DNA of 38,955 nucleotides from Clostridiales bacterium (lineage in GTDB: Bacteria; Bacillota; Clostridia; Saccharofermentanales; Saccharofermentanaceae), in the NCBI GenBank assembly GCA_017545245.1, contig JAFWPB010000018.1:1-38955 (forward strand). Direction: 5' to 3'. The notes below the pieces were generated by a model that worked only from the letters and a program-made list of their open reading frames with translations, did not search any database and was not told where the DNA came from. The position numbers were made by a program, and so were the translations under genes. Of the stretch, positions 30,940 to 38,955 are shown piece by piece. How positions within the stretch are numbered: the first letter of the stretch is position 1; each line of letters starts with the position of its first letter.

Positions 30940-33318
30940 TTACATCTGCTTCTGGATATAGTCGACAATGTCCTGGTGTTTGCTCTTTTTCCAGTCCTGC
31001 TCCTTTTCACGTTCGGCAAGCGGGCAGATAATGGCGAAATCCAGTGTCTCGCCGGGGACACGTCCGGTGCGGAGCGGCTCGGCAAAGTGCTCTGCCCATT
31101 CCTCTTCAGTTGCATCCTTAAAGCGGGCAGGGTTGAGGTAGGTCATTTGACGCTTGGTCGCAGCTACCAGCATCTTGGCAGAAAGCGGTGCCAGAAGTTT
31201 ATATTCTTCTTCCTGTACATCCTGATAGATCACAGGAAGATCTCCGATCTCGATCCGCTCGTCGCCCCTTATGATGTCGATTCCGTATGATTCAAAGTCA
31301 AAAGCACTTTCCGTGAAGTTTAGCTTGACCACAAGTCCTTTTTCCGTATTAAACTGGGAACGCTGGTAATCGGTGTCGAAAATAAAATTACCAAGTGAGT
31401 AGAAGATGACCTTGTCGCCGACTGTCTCGTAATTCATCGGAACGTGCGGGTGATGTGCGACAACAATGTCCGCACCCATCTCCAGATACTTGAGGTATCG
31501 TTCACGCGTGTATGGAGACGGAAGCGGTGTAAATTCTTCACCAGCATGGGCGACGACGATACACCATCTGCAGCGGCTCTTGATGTCGTTGATGACGCGC
31601 TGGATCGTATCGAGATCGCTCCAGCTGAAACAGCCCGGCTTATCTTCTCCGGCCACACGACAGGCGCGTTGGTAGCCAACTCCGAACATACCGATTCCTC
31701 CTGCTTCCGGAAGAATGACAGGTACTCTGGCCGCATCGATGTTTTCTCCTGCACCGATGGTCTTCACGCCATGTTTCTTTGCTTCTTCAAGAGTGCTGAA
31801 GATGCCTTCCGAACCTGCGTCCATGATGTGGTTGTTGCAGATATTCCAAATGTCAGAACCGATGCCTTTCAGGAAATCACCAACCTCAGGATCCATGAAG
31901 TGCAGAAGCTGTTTTGCTCCTTCGTTTTCCGTATTCTTCGAGCCTTCCATGATCGGGCCTTCCACGTTCGTGATCACGTGATCTGCGCTTTTGAGAAGAT
32001 TTCGAAGATCCTCGCTCAACAAACCTGGGTCTTTCCAGCGTCCTTCCATGTAGCGGTCAAATCCGATATCTCCTGTAAAAACGAGAGAAGTGGAACTCTT
32101 TTCTGAAGAAGCGTTCATGTTGTTTCCGGCTTCTCTGCGTACCAGTGCACAGTAACAGTCGCCACGCTCTTCGAAATTCTTAAAGTAACCATATGAGGCG
32201 GCAGCAGGGGAAAGAACGCAGGCACAGCCTTCGGGTGTCATGGCTTTGGCAAGTTCCACTGCTTTTTCCAGATCTTCTTCGTAGAAACAGCAGGGCAGAT
32301 TTCCCACTGAATCGAAGATCCTGCGGCCGGACTTGTACATGAAAATATATGTTAGTTCCTGATGTGCCTGGATGTAGTCGATCAGACAGGTATAGTCGAT
32401 ATCGCGCTCCATGCCTCCGATCAGGATCGTATGTGCATTCTTGATACTGCCGATTGCCTGGATCGTAGCCTGTGGGATCGTGGAAATGGAATCGTTAAAA
32501 TAGTCGACGCCACCGATGTTTCCGACAAACTCAAGACGGTGCCGCAGTCCCTCAAAGCTCTCGATAGCGGCCTTTACCTTGTCGTTGTCCAGCCCGAAGA
32601 CTTCGGTTGCGATCTTGTATACAAAAGTTGCGTTAAAGCGGTTATGGTCACCGCGAAGCTTCATGTCCAGATCCATCGCTTCGTCAAAGCGGATCAGGTG
32701 CTTTTGCGCAGGTGTATCGATCGGCGGAACATCGTTTCCGTAGAACAGGAAATCGCTCTCGTTCTGGTGGATCGTGATATTCTTCTTTGCGTTGAAGTAG
32801 TTTTCTTTTGTGATATAGCGGTCGAGGTGGTCTTCGTAGAGATTCAGGAATACCGCAACATGTGGTGAGAACTCCAGGTCCGAAAGCTGGTGGCAGCTGA
32901 GTTCGTAAACGACGATCGTGTCCTCGGTAATGTCGTCATAGTGGTCAAGACACGGAAATCCGATGTTTCCTACGAGAAAAGAACTTCCGCCGTAGCATTC
33001 GCGCAAGACGTGATACAGAAGAGAAGAGGTCGTGCTCTTTCCCTTGGTGCCGGTAATGCCGACGACGCGGTCGCGGAATTCTTCCATAAACAGCTTCGTT
33101 TGGGAGATGTATTTCGGATTCGGCTTCTTCGGCGCAATGCCCGGGCTCTTAATGATATAGTCGTATTTTTCCGCGTCGATATCTTCTTCGGCACCTTCAA
33201 AGATCTCCAGGCTCTTCACCTGGCAGTGTGTCTTAATAAAGTTTTCGGTGGATTTTCCCTCGCGTCCGTACCCCCAGATCAGGATGGTGCGGCCGTTCAA
33301 TCTGTCTTGGATCTTCAT
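30940..33318 (-). CDS. MurD-like ligase fused to CapA-like metallophosphoesterase
   Basis: A 792-residue two-domain protein. Residues 1-398 follow MurD (the ligase adding D-Glu to UDP-MurNAc-L-Ala): GYGREGKS (16-23), P-loop GITGTKGKST (87-96), ELSCHQL (139-145), EDHLDRY (162-168), the Lys region NAKKN, HNRFN (225-229), HRLE and LSPAAAS (369-375). MurD's NDSKATN is NDSISTI here, so the Lys that contacts substrate is lost. Residues 410-690 follow CapA (poly-gamma-glutamate capsule protein): GDIGFD, NVEGP (451-455), NNHIMDAG (495-502), HAGEE (from 591), HHPHVP (622-627) and YSLGNF (640-645). There is no signal peptide, so the CapA part is cytosolic. The start is the ATG at 33318, 5 nt after GAGG; a GTG two codons earlier is less likely. 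A role in making or editing a glutamate-containing wall polymer is inference. Confidence 0.9.
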   Translation of the reverse strand: MKIQDRLNGRTILIWGYGREGKSTENFIKTHCQVKSLEIFEGAEEDIDAEKYDYIIKSPGIAPKKPNPKYISQTKLFMEEFRDRVVGITGTKGKSTTSSLLYHVLRECYGGSSFLVGNIGFPCLDHYDDITEDTIVVYELSCHQLSDLEFSPHVAVFLNLYEDHLDRYITKENYFNAKKNITIHQNESDFLFYGNDVPPIDTPAQKHLIRFDEAMDLDMKLRGDHNRFNATFVYKIATEVFGLDNDKVKAAIESFEGLRHRLEFVGNIGGVDYFNDSISTIPQATIQAIGSIKNAHTILIGGMERDIDYTCLIDYIQAHQELTYIFMYKSGRRIFDSVGNLPCCFYEEDLEKAVELAKAMTPEGCACVLSPAAASYGYFKNFEERGDCYCALVRREAGNNMNASSEKSSTSLVFTGDIGFDRYMEGRWKDPGLLSEDLRNLLKSADHVITNVEGPIMEGSKNTENEGAKQLLHFMDPEVGDFLKGIGSDIWNICNNHIMDAGSEGIFSTLEEAKKHGVKTIGAGENIDAARVPVILPEAGGIGMFGVGYQRACRVAGEDKPGCFSWSDLDTIQRVINDIKSRCRWCIVVAHAGEEFTPLPSPYTRERYLKYLEMGADIVVAHHPHVPMNYETVGDKVIFYSLGNFIFDTDYQRSQFNTEKGLVVKLNFTESAFDFESYGIDIIRGDERIEIGDLPVIYQDVQEEEYKLLAPLSAKMLVAATKRQMTYLNPARFKDATEEEWAEHFAEPLRTGRVPGETLDFAIICPLAEREKEQDWKKSKHQDIVDYIQKQM

Positions 33319-33381
33319 GTTCACCTCGTGTGGTCGATATTCACTTTATTCTACCACTACTTTGGCGGAACGGCAGTTTTT

Positions 33382-35292
33382 TCACTCTTTTCGGGAAAAG
33401 AACTTGCGAAGTTCTGTGATCGGAACCGGGTGGGAGTACTTGTAGCCCTGAAGATACCGCGCGGACATATTGATGCAGCGGGACTCATCGTTGTCGGTCT
33501 CTATTCCTTCATAGAGGACGGCATACTGCAGTTGGGAGAAGAGGTTTGCCATACTCCGGACCATCATCTGGGACCGTTCATCATTGCTGCTGGCATTGAC
33601 CAGGGAACGGTCAAACTTGATAATATCGAAAGGCAGCTCCATGATGCGTTCGAGGTTGGAATAGCCGGTGCCGAAATCATCCAGATAGAACGTGATTCCA
33701 CGGCCTTTTAATTCGTTGATACGACTCTTGATCACCTTGAATTCTTCTTCGTTCTGCGATTCAGTGATCTCCAGCGCGAGTTTATCCGAGGAGATCCCGC
33801 TTGTATGGATGATCCAGTCAATATCAGAGGTGAAGCTTTCCTGCCTGAGATCGACGATGGAGATGTTGACGGAGATCCTGTCAAAGAGATATCCCTCTGA
33901 AGTAAGTTTTCGGATCTCGGTACATGTCTTATGCAGAATGATCTTGGTCAGGATATTGATAAGCCCGCTTTCTTCCGCAATAGAGATAAACTTGTCAGGA
34001 TAGACCAAACCAATATCCGGGAGATCGAGGCGCATCAGCACTTCGGCGGTATCGTACGTTTTCGTCATGATGTTATATACCGGCTGACAGTAGACCTGGA
34101 CCCGCGGATCGTTGGGGTCGTGCCTATGACTGATGCTGTTTAATGCAGCAAGGATCGCCTTGTACTCTTTATATTTCGTCAAGTCTTCCTGCACGACCAT
34201 ATGCACCTCATTGAGCTGCATATAGCGGTGGATACTCTTGATAATGCTGACATACTCGTTCTCACGGCTAACATCGTCGCTGCTTGCGCCAATAACGATT
34301 TTATAGTCGTTCTGGTATTTCTGGTGTTCTTTTTCAAAAGCATTGAGGAGCGCCTTCAGTTTTTCGGAATAATTGGAATTGCCATCGATCCGGTTAACAA
34401 GGACCACGTGCCCGTAACTTACTTGAAAGAGTACAGCGTCACTGAAGAACTGGCTTGAATTCCGTCGGATGGAATCCTGAAGTTCTTTTGGCAAAGTACG
34501 GCCTTCCACGTCGAAGCCGGGAAGGTAAAGGCTCATGAAAAGCAGCTTGTGACCGTGTTTGAAGTTGTAATTGACCATATCTTCCAGAGCACGTATGCTG
34601 ATCGATCCGAGTTCGATATTCACAGGATTGACGTGGATCAGATAGAGCATCGCAATGATCGGAAACAGAAAAGTCGATGCGGTAAAAGAAGACTGACCAT
34701 GTGTTTTCTGGATGTACAGGATCAGGAAGGAAATCGTGATCGTGCCGTAAAATCCAAGCATGACACGTTTATGCAGCCGCTTTCGGAAGACCAGCATGAG
34801 AAAGATACTGACCATGACAAGCCCCAGATATCCATATAGGAAAACACTGAATCCGTTAACGGCGGTACCATCACGATTCAGATGGAATCCAGTTCCATTG
34901 ATGCAGGTAACGATATCGACAATGACGGCAGATACGTAGATCAAGCTCGAAACGATCATGACAGGAATCTTTTTATCCAGTTCAAGGCGCTGGAGCGTCA
35001 CGATATAGACAACGAAAAGAAACAGTATGGAGAATAAAAAGGCGCGATAAAGCAGCCTGAATATATAGACGCTTGTATAATCACCATTTGTAATCTGGGT
35101 GTAGAGGTCATGATGTATGACATCGCAGAGTGCGGCAGCTATCAGAAATGCTACGATGTTCAGGAAAATATAGTATGCTTTTGTTTTCCGAACGTAGGAC
35201 GTGATCAACAGGATCATGATCACAAAACATATTGCGACTACGATCAGATCTCCGACCGGAGAGAAATTATCAAAATACCTTAGCTCTCCCAT
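33382..35292 (-). CDS. Membrane protein with EAL domain, likely cyclic-di-GMP phosphodiesterase
   Basis: A 636-residue protein. Residues 1-235 hold seven or so membrane helices. Residues 240-370 form a linker domain that could be a degenerate GGDEF; no GGDEF motif is present. The EAL domain fills about 395-630, with active-site motifs kept: AEVLMR (for EALLR), SVNIS, EITES, DDFGTGYSNL, IKFDRS, EGIET and QGY. It should therefore hydrolyse c-di-GMP to pGpG at the membrane. The start is the ATG at 35292, 8 nt after AAGGA; the ATG at 35298 is too close to that site. Probably a single gene, lying 63 bp upstream of the MurD-CapA fusion on the same strand. Confidence 0.9.
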   Translation of the reverse strand: MGELRYFDNFSPVGDLIVVAICFVIMILLITSYVRKTKAYYIFLNIVAFLIAAALCDVIHHDLYTQITNGDYTSVYIFRLLYRAFLFSILFLFVVYIVTLQRLELDKKIPVMIVSSLIYVSAVIVDIVTCINGTGFHLNRDGTAVNGFSVFLYGYLGLVMVSIFLMLVFRKRLHKRVMLGFYGTITISFLILYIQKTHGQSSFTASTFLFPIIAMLYLIHVNPVNIELGSISIRALEDMVNYNFKHGHKLLFMSLYLPGFDVEGRTLPKELQDSIRRNSSQFFSDAVLFQVSYGHVVLVNRIDGNSNYSEKLKALLNAFEKEHQKYQNDYKIVIGASSDDVSRENEYVSIIKSIHRYMQLNEVHMVVQEDLTKYKEYKAILAALNSISHRHDPNDPRVQVYCQPVYNIMTKTYDTAEVLMRLDLPDIGLVYPDKFISIAEESGLINILTKIILHKTCTEIRKLTSEGYLFDRISVNISIVDLRQESFTSDIDWIIHTSGISSDKLALEITESQNEEEFKVIKSRINELKGRGITFYLDDFGTGYSNLERIMELPFDIIKFDRSLVNASSNDERSQMMVRSMANLFSQLQYAVLYEGIETDNDESRCINMSARYLQGYKYSHPVPITELRKFFSRKE

Positions 35293-35326
35293 AAGCATAG
35301 TCCTTCATCATTTCGTAGTTTAATTT

Positions 35327-35356
35327 ATTATACTTTCTTTGACATATGAGAAACAA
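35327..35356 (-). promoter_or_regulatory. Promoter of the EAL gene
   Basis: On the minus strand, a perfect TATAAT at 35332-35327 has TTGTTT (35356-35351) 18 bp upstream. The start codon is about 35 nt downstream. Confidence 0.6.
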
Positions 35357-35419
35357 CTGAAATTCGGCATATTCACATTTTGTTAATCAATCTTTTTAAA
35401 AGTTGATGGACAACGAAAT

Positions 35420-35463
35420 ACACGCCCCGAAAGACCGAAAGCTTTCGAGGCGTGTTTCTTCTT
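35420..35463. terminator. Hairpin terminator after thyA, possibly bidirectional
   Basis: ACACGCCCCGAAAG (35420-35433) pairs with CTTTCGAGGCGTGT (35442-35455) with one mismatch and an 8-nt loop. It stands just past the thyA stop on the minus strand. The better T run (TTTCTTCTT) lies on the plus-strand side; the minus-strand side reads TATTTCGTTG, so termination of thyA may be incomplete. Confidence 0.65.
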
Positions 35464-35481
35464 ATAATAGTCCTTTTATAC

Positions 35482-36324
35482 TTAGATTCCCAACTCGAAT
35501 TTGAGCTGTGGCTCCATCGGTGTGTAATCAACCAGTTCAAAGTCTTCCGTGGTGATCGAAGAAAGGTCACAGCCGGCGTTTTTGTGAAGGACCAGCATCG
35601 GCGTTGGACCATTGTCATCCAGTGATTCGGCCCGGCGGAGAAGCTCATGGGCGTTCTCGATATGACGGTCATAGATCTGTTCGTTAGCAACAAAGTGTGT
35701 AAATACTCCGGCTTCATATCCAGTCGCGCGGGAGACCATGAGAAGAAGAGCAGCATACTGGATCTCGTTGATACCGCCAGCTCCGGAAGCGGTGAGCATG
35801 TCTCCGGATCTCTGCACCATACACATATCGAGATACTTTCCTCTTACATTCCATATCGTGAGAAAAGCACATGGAGCGAGACCGGGGGTCTCGCGCAGGT
35901 CGGATTCCTGCCACAAAGACATGATCTTTCTTCTTCCATATGGATCCTTTTTGATATCAGCTATGAGGTTGTTTAGGAGATCATAACGCTTGACTGTGGC
36001 ACCATACCGCTGGCCGATCGTGCCATCGCCGATGTCCCACGGGGTCCACCAGGTGACCTTTAGTTCTTCCATTTCCGAAAGGACATTCGTCGGCTTTGTA
36101 TAGATGGTAAAGATCTCGCGGATACCGGTCTTCCAAGCCTGTTTTCTGAGCGTGCTGATTGGAAATTCGCCGCGGCTCAGATCATATTTCCTCATGACAT
36201 GATTGACACTGATCGTGTATGCCGGCGTGCCGTCCTCGTATTTCGGACGCGGATTCTCATCCTTGTAACCATTGTCGAGAATATTGTGAATATCATCTAC
36301 CAGATACCGATCTGCATTCGTCAT
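35482..36324 (-). CDS. thyA: Thymidylate synthase
   Basis: A 280-residue cytosolic enzyme converting dUMP and methylene-tetrahydrofolate to dTMP and dihydrofolate. Visible features: catalytic Cys152 in LAPCAFLTIWNVR, dUMP-phosphate Arg and Ser in QRSGD (171-175), and the folate/dUMP segment GAGGINEIQYAALLLM. The sequence is of the shorter, divergent ThyA type. The start is the ATG at 36324, with GAGG 8-9 nt upstream. No dihydrofolate reductase gene is adjacent. A TATACT -10 on the minus strand at 36390-36385 is the likely promoter, although its -35 is weak. Confidence 0.95.
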   Translation of the reverse strand: MTNADRYLVDDIHNILDNGYKDENPRPKYEDGTPAYTISVNHVMRKYDLSRGEFPISTLRKQAWKTGIREIFTIYTKPTNVLSEMEELKVTWWTPWDIGDGTIGQRYGATVKRYDLLNNLIADIKKDPYGRRKIMSLWQESDLRETPGLAPCAFLTIWNVRGKYLDMCMVQRSGDMLTASGAGGINEIQYAALLLMVSRATGYEAGVFTHFVANEQIYDRHIENAHELLRRAESLDDNGPTPMLVLHKNAGCDLSSITTEDFELVDYTPMEPQLKFELGI

Positions 36325-36384
36325 AGAACATACCTCTTTTTCCCACGACGAAAGCGGAACTTCCGTGCGTGCATGATACAAATC

Positions 36385-36390
36385 AGTATA
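36385..36390 (-). promoter_or_regulatory. Probable -10 box of thyA
   Basis: TATACT on the minus strand, about 60 nt before the thyA start codon, with no strong -35. Confidence 0.4.
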
Positions 36391-36423
36391 CCAAACTTCT
36401 ACAGAAAAGACACTTCGAACTAA

Positions 36424-36452
36424 TTGACAAACGCATTTGACTTTTTTACAAT
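36424..36452 (+). promoter_or_regulatory. Consensus promoter of the LRR/DUF4214 gene
   Basis: A perfect TTGACA (36424-36429), a 17-bp spacer and TACAAT (36447-36452). A second TTGACT at 36437 overlaps and may give a weaker start. Confidence 0.8.
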
Positions 36453-36474
36453 CTATTTGGGTATATACAATTCG

Positions 36475-36516
36475 GGGGTGAGTCGATTTGATTTTTCAGA
36501 TCGATTGCCCCTTTTT
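36475..36516 (+). terminator. Leader hairpin with T run, possible attenuator
   Basis: TCGATTTGA (36483-36491) pairs with TCAGATCGA (36496-36504) around a TTTT loop, and GGGG (36475-36478) with CCCC (36508-36511), followed by five T. It lies between the promoter and the gene, only about 15 nt after the expected transcript start, so it would stop or delay most transcripts unless controlled. Confidence 0.5.
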
Positions 36517-36548
36517 GTATGGAAAAATCAGGAAAGAAGGTAATGACA

Positions 36549-38504
36549 ATGAAATTAAAACATCTTTTGACCGGTGCTCTGTGTGTGTCCATGGCCGGTT
36601 TAGTTCCTGTAGCTTTAGCTGGTGGTTCTGTACTTCGTGCAGATCAGGACGCTGCAGTTGCAATCGATGAGGCGAATTTTCCGGATGATTTATTCAGAGA
36701 CTACGTTTCGACCAATTTTGACAAGAACAATGACGGAGCCTTGAGTTCTGACGAGATCTCGAAAGTAACGGAGATTGATACAGGGAAGGATTTCTCCATC
36801 TATTCGCTTAAGGGAATCGAGTATTTTACTGAACTGAAAAGTCTGATTGCGGATGAAGCAAATTTATCTGAGGTGGACGTCAGCGCAAATACTAATCTTA
36901 CTTTCCTTTCTTTGATGCATGCAGATATCACGGAATTGGATATCAGCAAGAACACGGAGTTGACCGATCTGAATGTCAATACATGTAACCTGAAATCAAT
37001 CGATTTGAGTCAGAATACTAAATTGAAGATGCTGGATATTGGTTTCAACGAGAACCTTTCTGCATTGGATGTTTCTGCAAATACACAATTGCAATCTTTG
37101 TACTTGATGGGCAACAAAGTGGAATCGCTCGATCTTTCTGCAAATACTGAACTTGTATATCTTGATATAATGGATACTAAAATCACGTCTCTTGATCTTA
37201 GTAAAATGAAAGAACTGAATCGTTTTTCCGGAAGCGAAACTCTTACAAATCTCGTTCTTCCGGAGAGCAGTGAAAATCTGATTTCACTTTCACTTCCTTC
37301 TGCACAAATCTCATCCATTAATGTCAGCAAATATCCGAATCTGGATTCACTGGATATATCCGGCACCAAGATCACTTCTTTGGATGTAAGTGCAAATACA
37401 AAGCTGACGTATCTTAACTTGTTCAATACAGGAGTGACCTCGATCGATCTTTCGAAGAACCTGGATCTTTTGTCTCTGGAAGTAGGTAAAACTCAGATCA
37501 GTTCTCTTAATATTTGTCAAAATACGAAGCTGAAAACTCTTGGTGTAGCTGATTCCAAATTGAAAGAAGTAGATATCAGCAATTGCCCGAACCTTGTTGA
37601 AGCGATTGCAAAGGGTGAGTATACTGAATTGAATTCTTCGGCTTTTATGTATTGTTTCACTTTTCCGAATAGAGAAACCTATTATTTGCTGACTTCTTCC
37701 AAAGCAATCAAGCTGATCTATCCTGAAATCGAAACGATCGACAATTTTATCGAGCGTCTGTACACGATCGCACTTAATCGTGAATCGGAAGAAGCAGGAA
37801 AGAAGTACTGGGTTGATTCAGTTAAGAGCGGAGAGAAGACAGGCGCAGATTGCGCACGTTTCTTCTTGATCGATGCTGAGGAGTTCCTGAACAGAGGTCT
37901 TAAGGATGAAGACTTTGTTGAATCCTTGTATAAGATCTTCTTCGGCCGTGAATCTGATGCAGATGGAAAAGCATTCTGGGTAGGAAAACTGAAGGACGGA
38001 GCAAAGCGCGATGAGATCATCGGTGGTTTTATCGATTCCACAGAATGGTGCAACATCTGTGCAAAATACGGAGTGCAGTCTGGTGCACCTACCGCTAAGT
38101 CAGAGGTATTCTCCAACCAGGCTAGTAGATTTACAAAGCGTCTTTATGAGGTTTGCCTTACCAGATATGCTGATGATGAAGGACATAATTACTGGGCTCT
38201 TGCACTTACCAATCGGGATATAACCGGTGCAGAAGCAGCCTGCTGGTTCTTCAATTCAGAAGAATATACTAAGGAATTTAATAGCCATACTTCGAAAGAG
38301 GACATGACACTCGCTTATTCATATTATGTTTTCGACTTGTATGTAGCATTCATGGACCGCGAACCAGACGACAAGGAAACGAAATACTGGGTAGATAGAC
38401 TCAATAAAGGTGAGAGCAGACAATCCGTGCTTGCTTTCTTCGCACAGTCCGAAGAGTTTACGAATGTATGTAAATCGTACGCAATCGAGCGTGGTTCGAT
38501 CTGA
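36549..38504 (+). CDS. Secreted leucine-rich-repeat protein with DUF4214 repeats
   Basis: A 651-residue secreted protein: signal peptide (about 1-31), an EF-hand-like calcium loop DKNNDGALSSDE (58-69), then about 13 leucine-rich repeats of 20-23 residues (85-375) built on the pattern LDLSANTxLxxL. The C-terminal region has four DUF4214 units starting near 400, 455, 527 and 592, each with a motif of the type LYxxxLxRExDxxGxxYW; the third and fourth are more divergent. DUF4214 occurs in secreted and S-layer-associated proteins. A role in adhesion or surface structure is likely but not shown. The start is ATG 36549, 8 nt after AAGAAGG; ATG 36543 is too close. Confidence 0.88.
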   Translation: MKLKHLLTGALCVSMAGLVPVALAGGSVLRADQDAAVAIDEANFPDDLFRDYVSTNFDKNNDGALSSDEISKVTEIDTGKDFSIYSLKGIEYFTELKSLIADEANLSEVDVSANTNLTFLSLMHADITELDISKNTELTDLNVNTCNLKSIDLSQNTKLKMLDIGFNENLSALDVSANTQLQSLYLMGNKVESLDLSANTELVYLDIMDTKITSLDLSKMKELNRFSGSETLTNLVLPESSENLISLSLPSAQISSINVSKYPNLDSLDISGTKITSLDVSANTKLTYLNLFNTGVTSIDLSKNLDLLSLEVGKTQISSLNICQNTKLKTLGVADSKLKEVDISNCPNLVEAIAKGEYTELNSSAFMYCFTFPNRETYYLLTSSKAIKLIYPEIETIDNFIERLYTIALNRESEEAGKKYWVDSVKSGEKTGADCARFFLIDAEEFLNRGLKDEDFVESLYKIFFGRESDADGKAFWVGKLKDGAKRDEIIGGFIDSTEWCNICAKYGVQSGAPTAKSEVFSNQASRFTKRLYEVCLTRYADDEGHNYWALALTNRDITGAEAACWFFNSEEYTKEFNSHTSKEDMTLAYSYYVFDLYVAFMDREPDDKETKYWVDRLNKGESRQSVLAFFAQSEEFTNVCKSYAIERGSI

Positions 38505-38533
38505 TCCTTGATAAAAACCAGATTGTGAAAGAG

Positions 38534-38955
38534 GGGGCTGTCTCAAAATGATGCAAATCACATTGAGGCGCCTCGCTTTTTTGCAACCTTTGAGAAGCGC
38601 ATAAGTCGGAAATCCAATATTCCCAAAAAACGACTTACTATTTTAACGCCGCGTAAGTCGGAAATTGGAAGAAACCGTTTTCCGACTGCTTTTTTTGCCT
38701 GTTTTTCAGTGATTTTAAGTCGGAAAATGAAAATTGCCGATTTCCGACTTACTTTCTCAAAAAAAGAATTCCCAAATGGCGCGATTTGTAAGTCGTTTTC
38801 TGAAATTTCGACGTTTACGACTTATCGCCCCTATCCCACTGCTCGAAAAGCTCTGGCGCGTAGCTGACCCCAAAAGACTTCAGGTATTTACCTGATTCGC
38901 TAATATATGGCCGAAATCAGGGCTTCAATGAAACAGAACATTTTGAGACAACCCC
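38534..38955 (+). mobile_element. MITE-like element with terminal inverted repeats and internal hairpins (copy B)
   Basis: GGGGCTGTCTCAAAATG (38534-38550) and CATTTTGAGACAACCCC (38939-38955) form 17-bp terminal inverted repeats with one mismatch, giving a 422-bp element without coding capacity. The right third matches 1-146. Four internal inverted repeats based on TAAGTCG/CGACTTA are listed separately. The right flank is outside the window, so a target duplication cannot be seen. The terminus resembles those of several IS families in Firmicutes, so trans-mobilisation by an unseen transposase is likely. The short stretch 38505-38533 between the last gene and the element shows nothing notable. 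Confidence 0.8.
38602..38824 (+). repeat. Four tandem hairpins sharing TAAGTCG arms inside the element
   Basis: TAAGTCG at 38602 pairs with CGACTTA at 38631; AGTCGGAAA at 38656 with TTTCCGACT at 38679, followed by a 7-T run like a terminator; TAAGTCGGAAA at 38716 with TTTCCGACTTA at 38741 (perfect 11-bp arms); and TAAGTCG at 38789 with CGACTTA at 38818. Unit spacing is irregular (about 54, 60 and 73 bp). Confidence 0.8.

Noticed and set aside
38602..38824. Repeated TAAGTCGGAAA units taken as a CRISPR array
   Set aside because: The units form inverted pairs with irregular spacing, are too short for CRISPR repeats, and no cas gene is present.

Overview
The window is 38,955 bases of chromosomal DNA from a Gram-positive anaerobe of the class Clostridia, probably from a gut or rumen lineage. 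The evidence is purine-rich AGGAGG-type ribosome sites, lipoproteins with Thr/Glu-rich linkers, a FeoA-FeoA-FeoB locus with FeoB-associated Cys-rich proteins, LytTR regulators paired with DUF3021, and an LRR/DUF4214 surface protein. The genus cannot be fixed from the sequence. No rRNA, tRNA, CRISPR array, prophage or transposase gene was seen. The right end (38534-38955) is a roughly 420-bp element with terminal inverted repeats and internal hairpins. The left end (1-146) is the right part of a second, diverged copy in the same orientation, so the window runs from one copy to the next.

Left region (356-4924): a small zinc-ribbon protein and a GH32 fructosidase, then two tandem membrane-anchored NlpC/P60-like proteins that share an 88-bp identical block.

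Region 5000-15908 looks like one signalling neighbourhood. An M13 metallopeptidase lipoprotein leads an operon with an FtsX-type permease, its ATPase, a LytTR response regulator and a GHKL histidine kinase. Next come a DUF5067-like lipoprotein and an operon of an anchored alpha/beta hydrolase, a stand-alone LytTR regulator and a DUF3021 membrane protein. The promoters of the two operons share an architecture: direct repeats starting TGCA, 21 bp apart, at the same distance (64 and 43 bp) from a TGn-extended -10 box. The lipoprotein promoter matches at the distal repeat only. I infer a common LytTR regulon.

Middle (16085-23062): a HELGH-motif protein, a histidine phosphatase, a sugar operon (TIM-barrel epimerase, divergent FMN hydroxyacid-dehydrogenase relative, GH36 alpha-galactosidase) with a 13-codon leader ORF inside a hairpin, and an ABCB-type transporter. 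Region 23083-26910 is a ferrous-iron locus (feoA, feoA, feoB, Cys-rich protein, DtxR-family regulator, second Cys-rich protein) behind a strong promoter with three GTTAG-N6-(C/A)TAAC boxes. A YcxB-like protein and an OmpR-type two-component system follow (26920-29985).

Right region, mostly minus strand (30010-36324): thymidylate synthase, a membrane EAL protein, and an operon of a MurD-like ligase fused to a CapA-like metallophosphoesterase plus a VOC-domain protein. The fusion is the most unusual gene in the window. The last gene, on the plus strand, is a secreted LRR/DUF4214 protein behind a consensus promoter and a leader hairpin that resembles a terminator.
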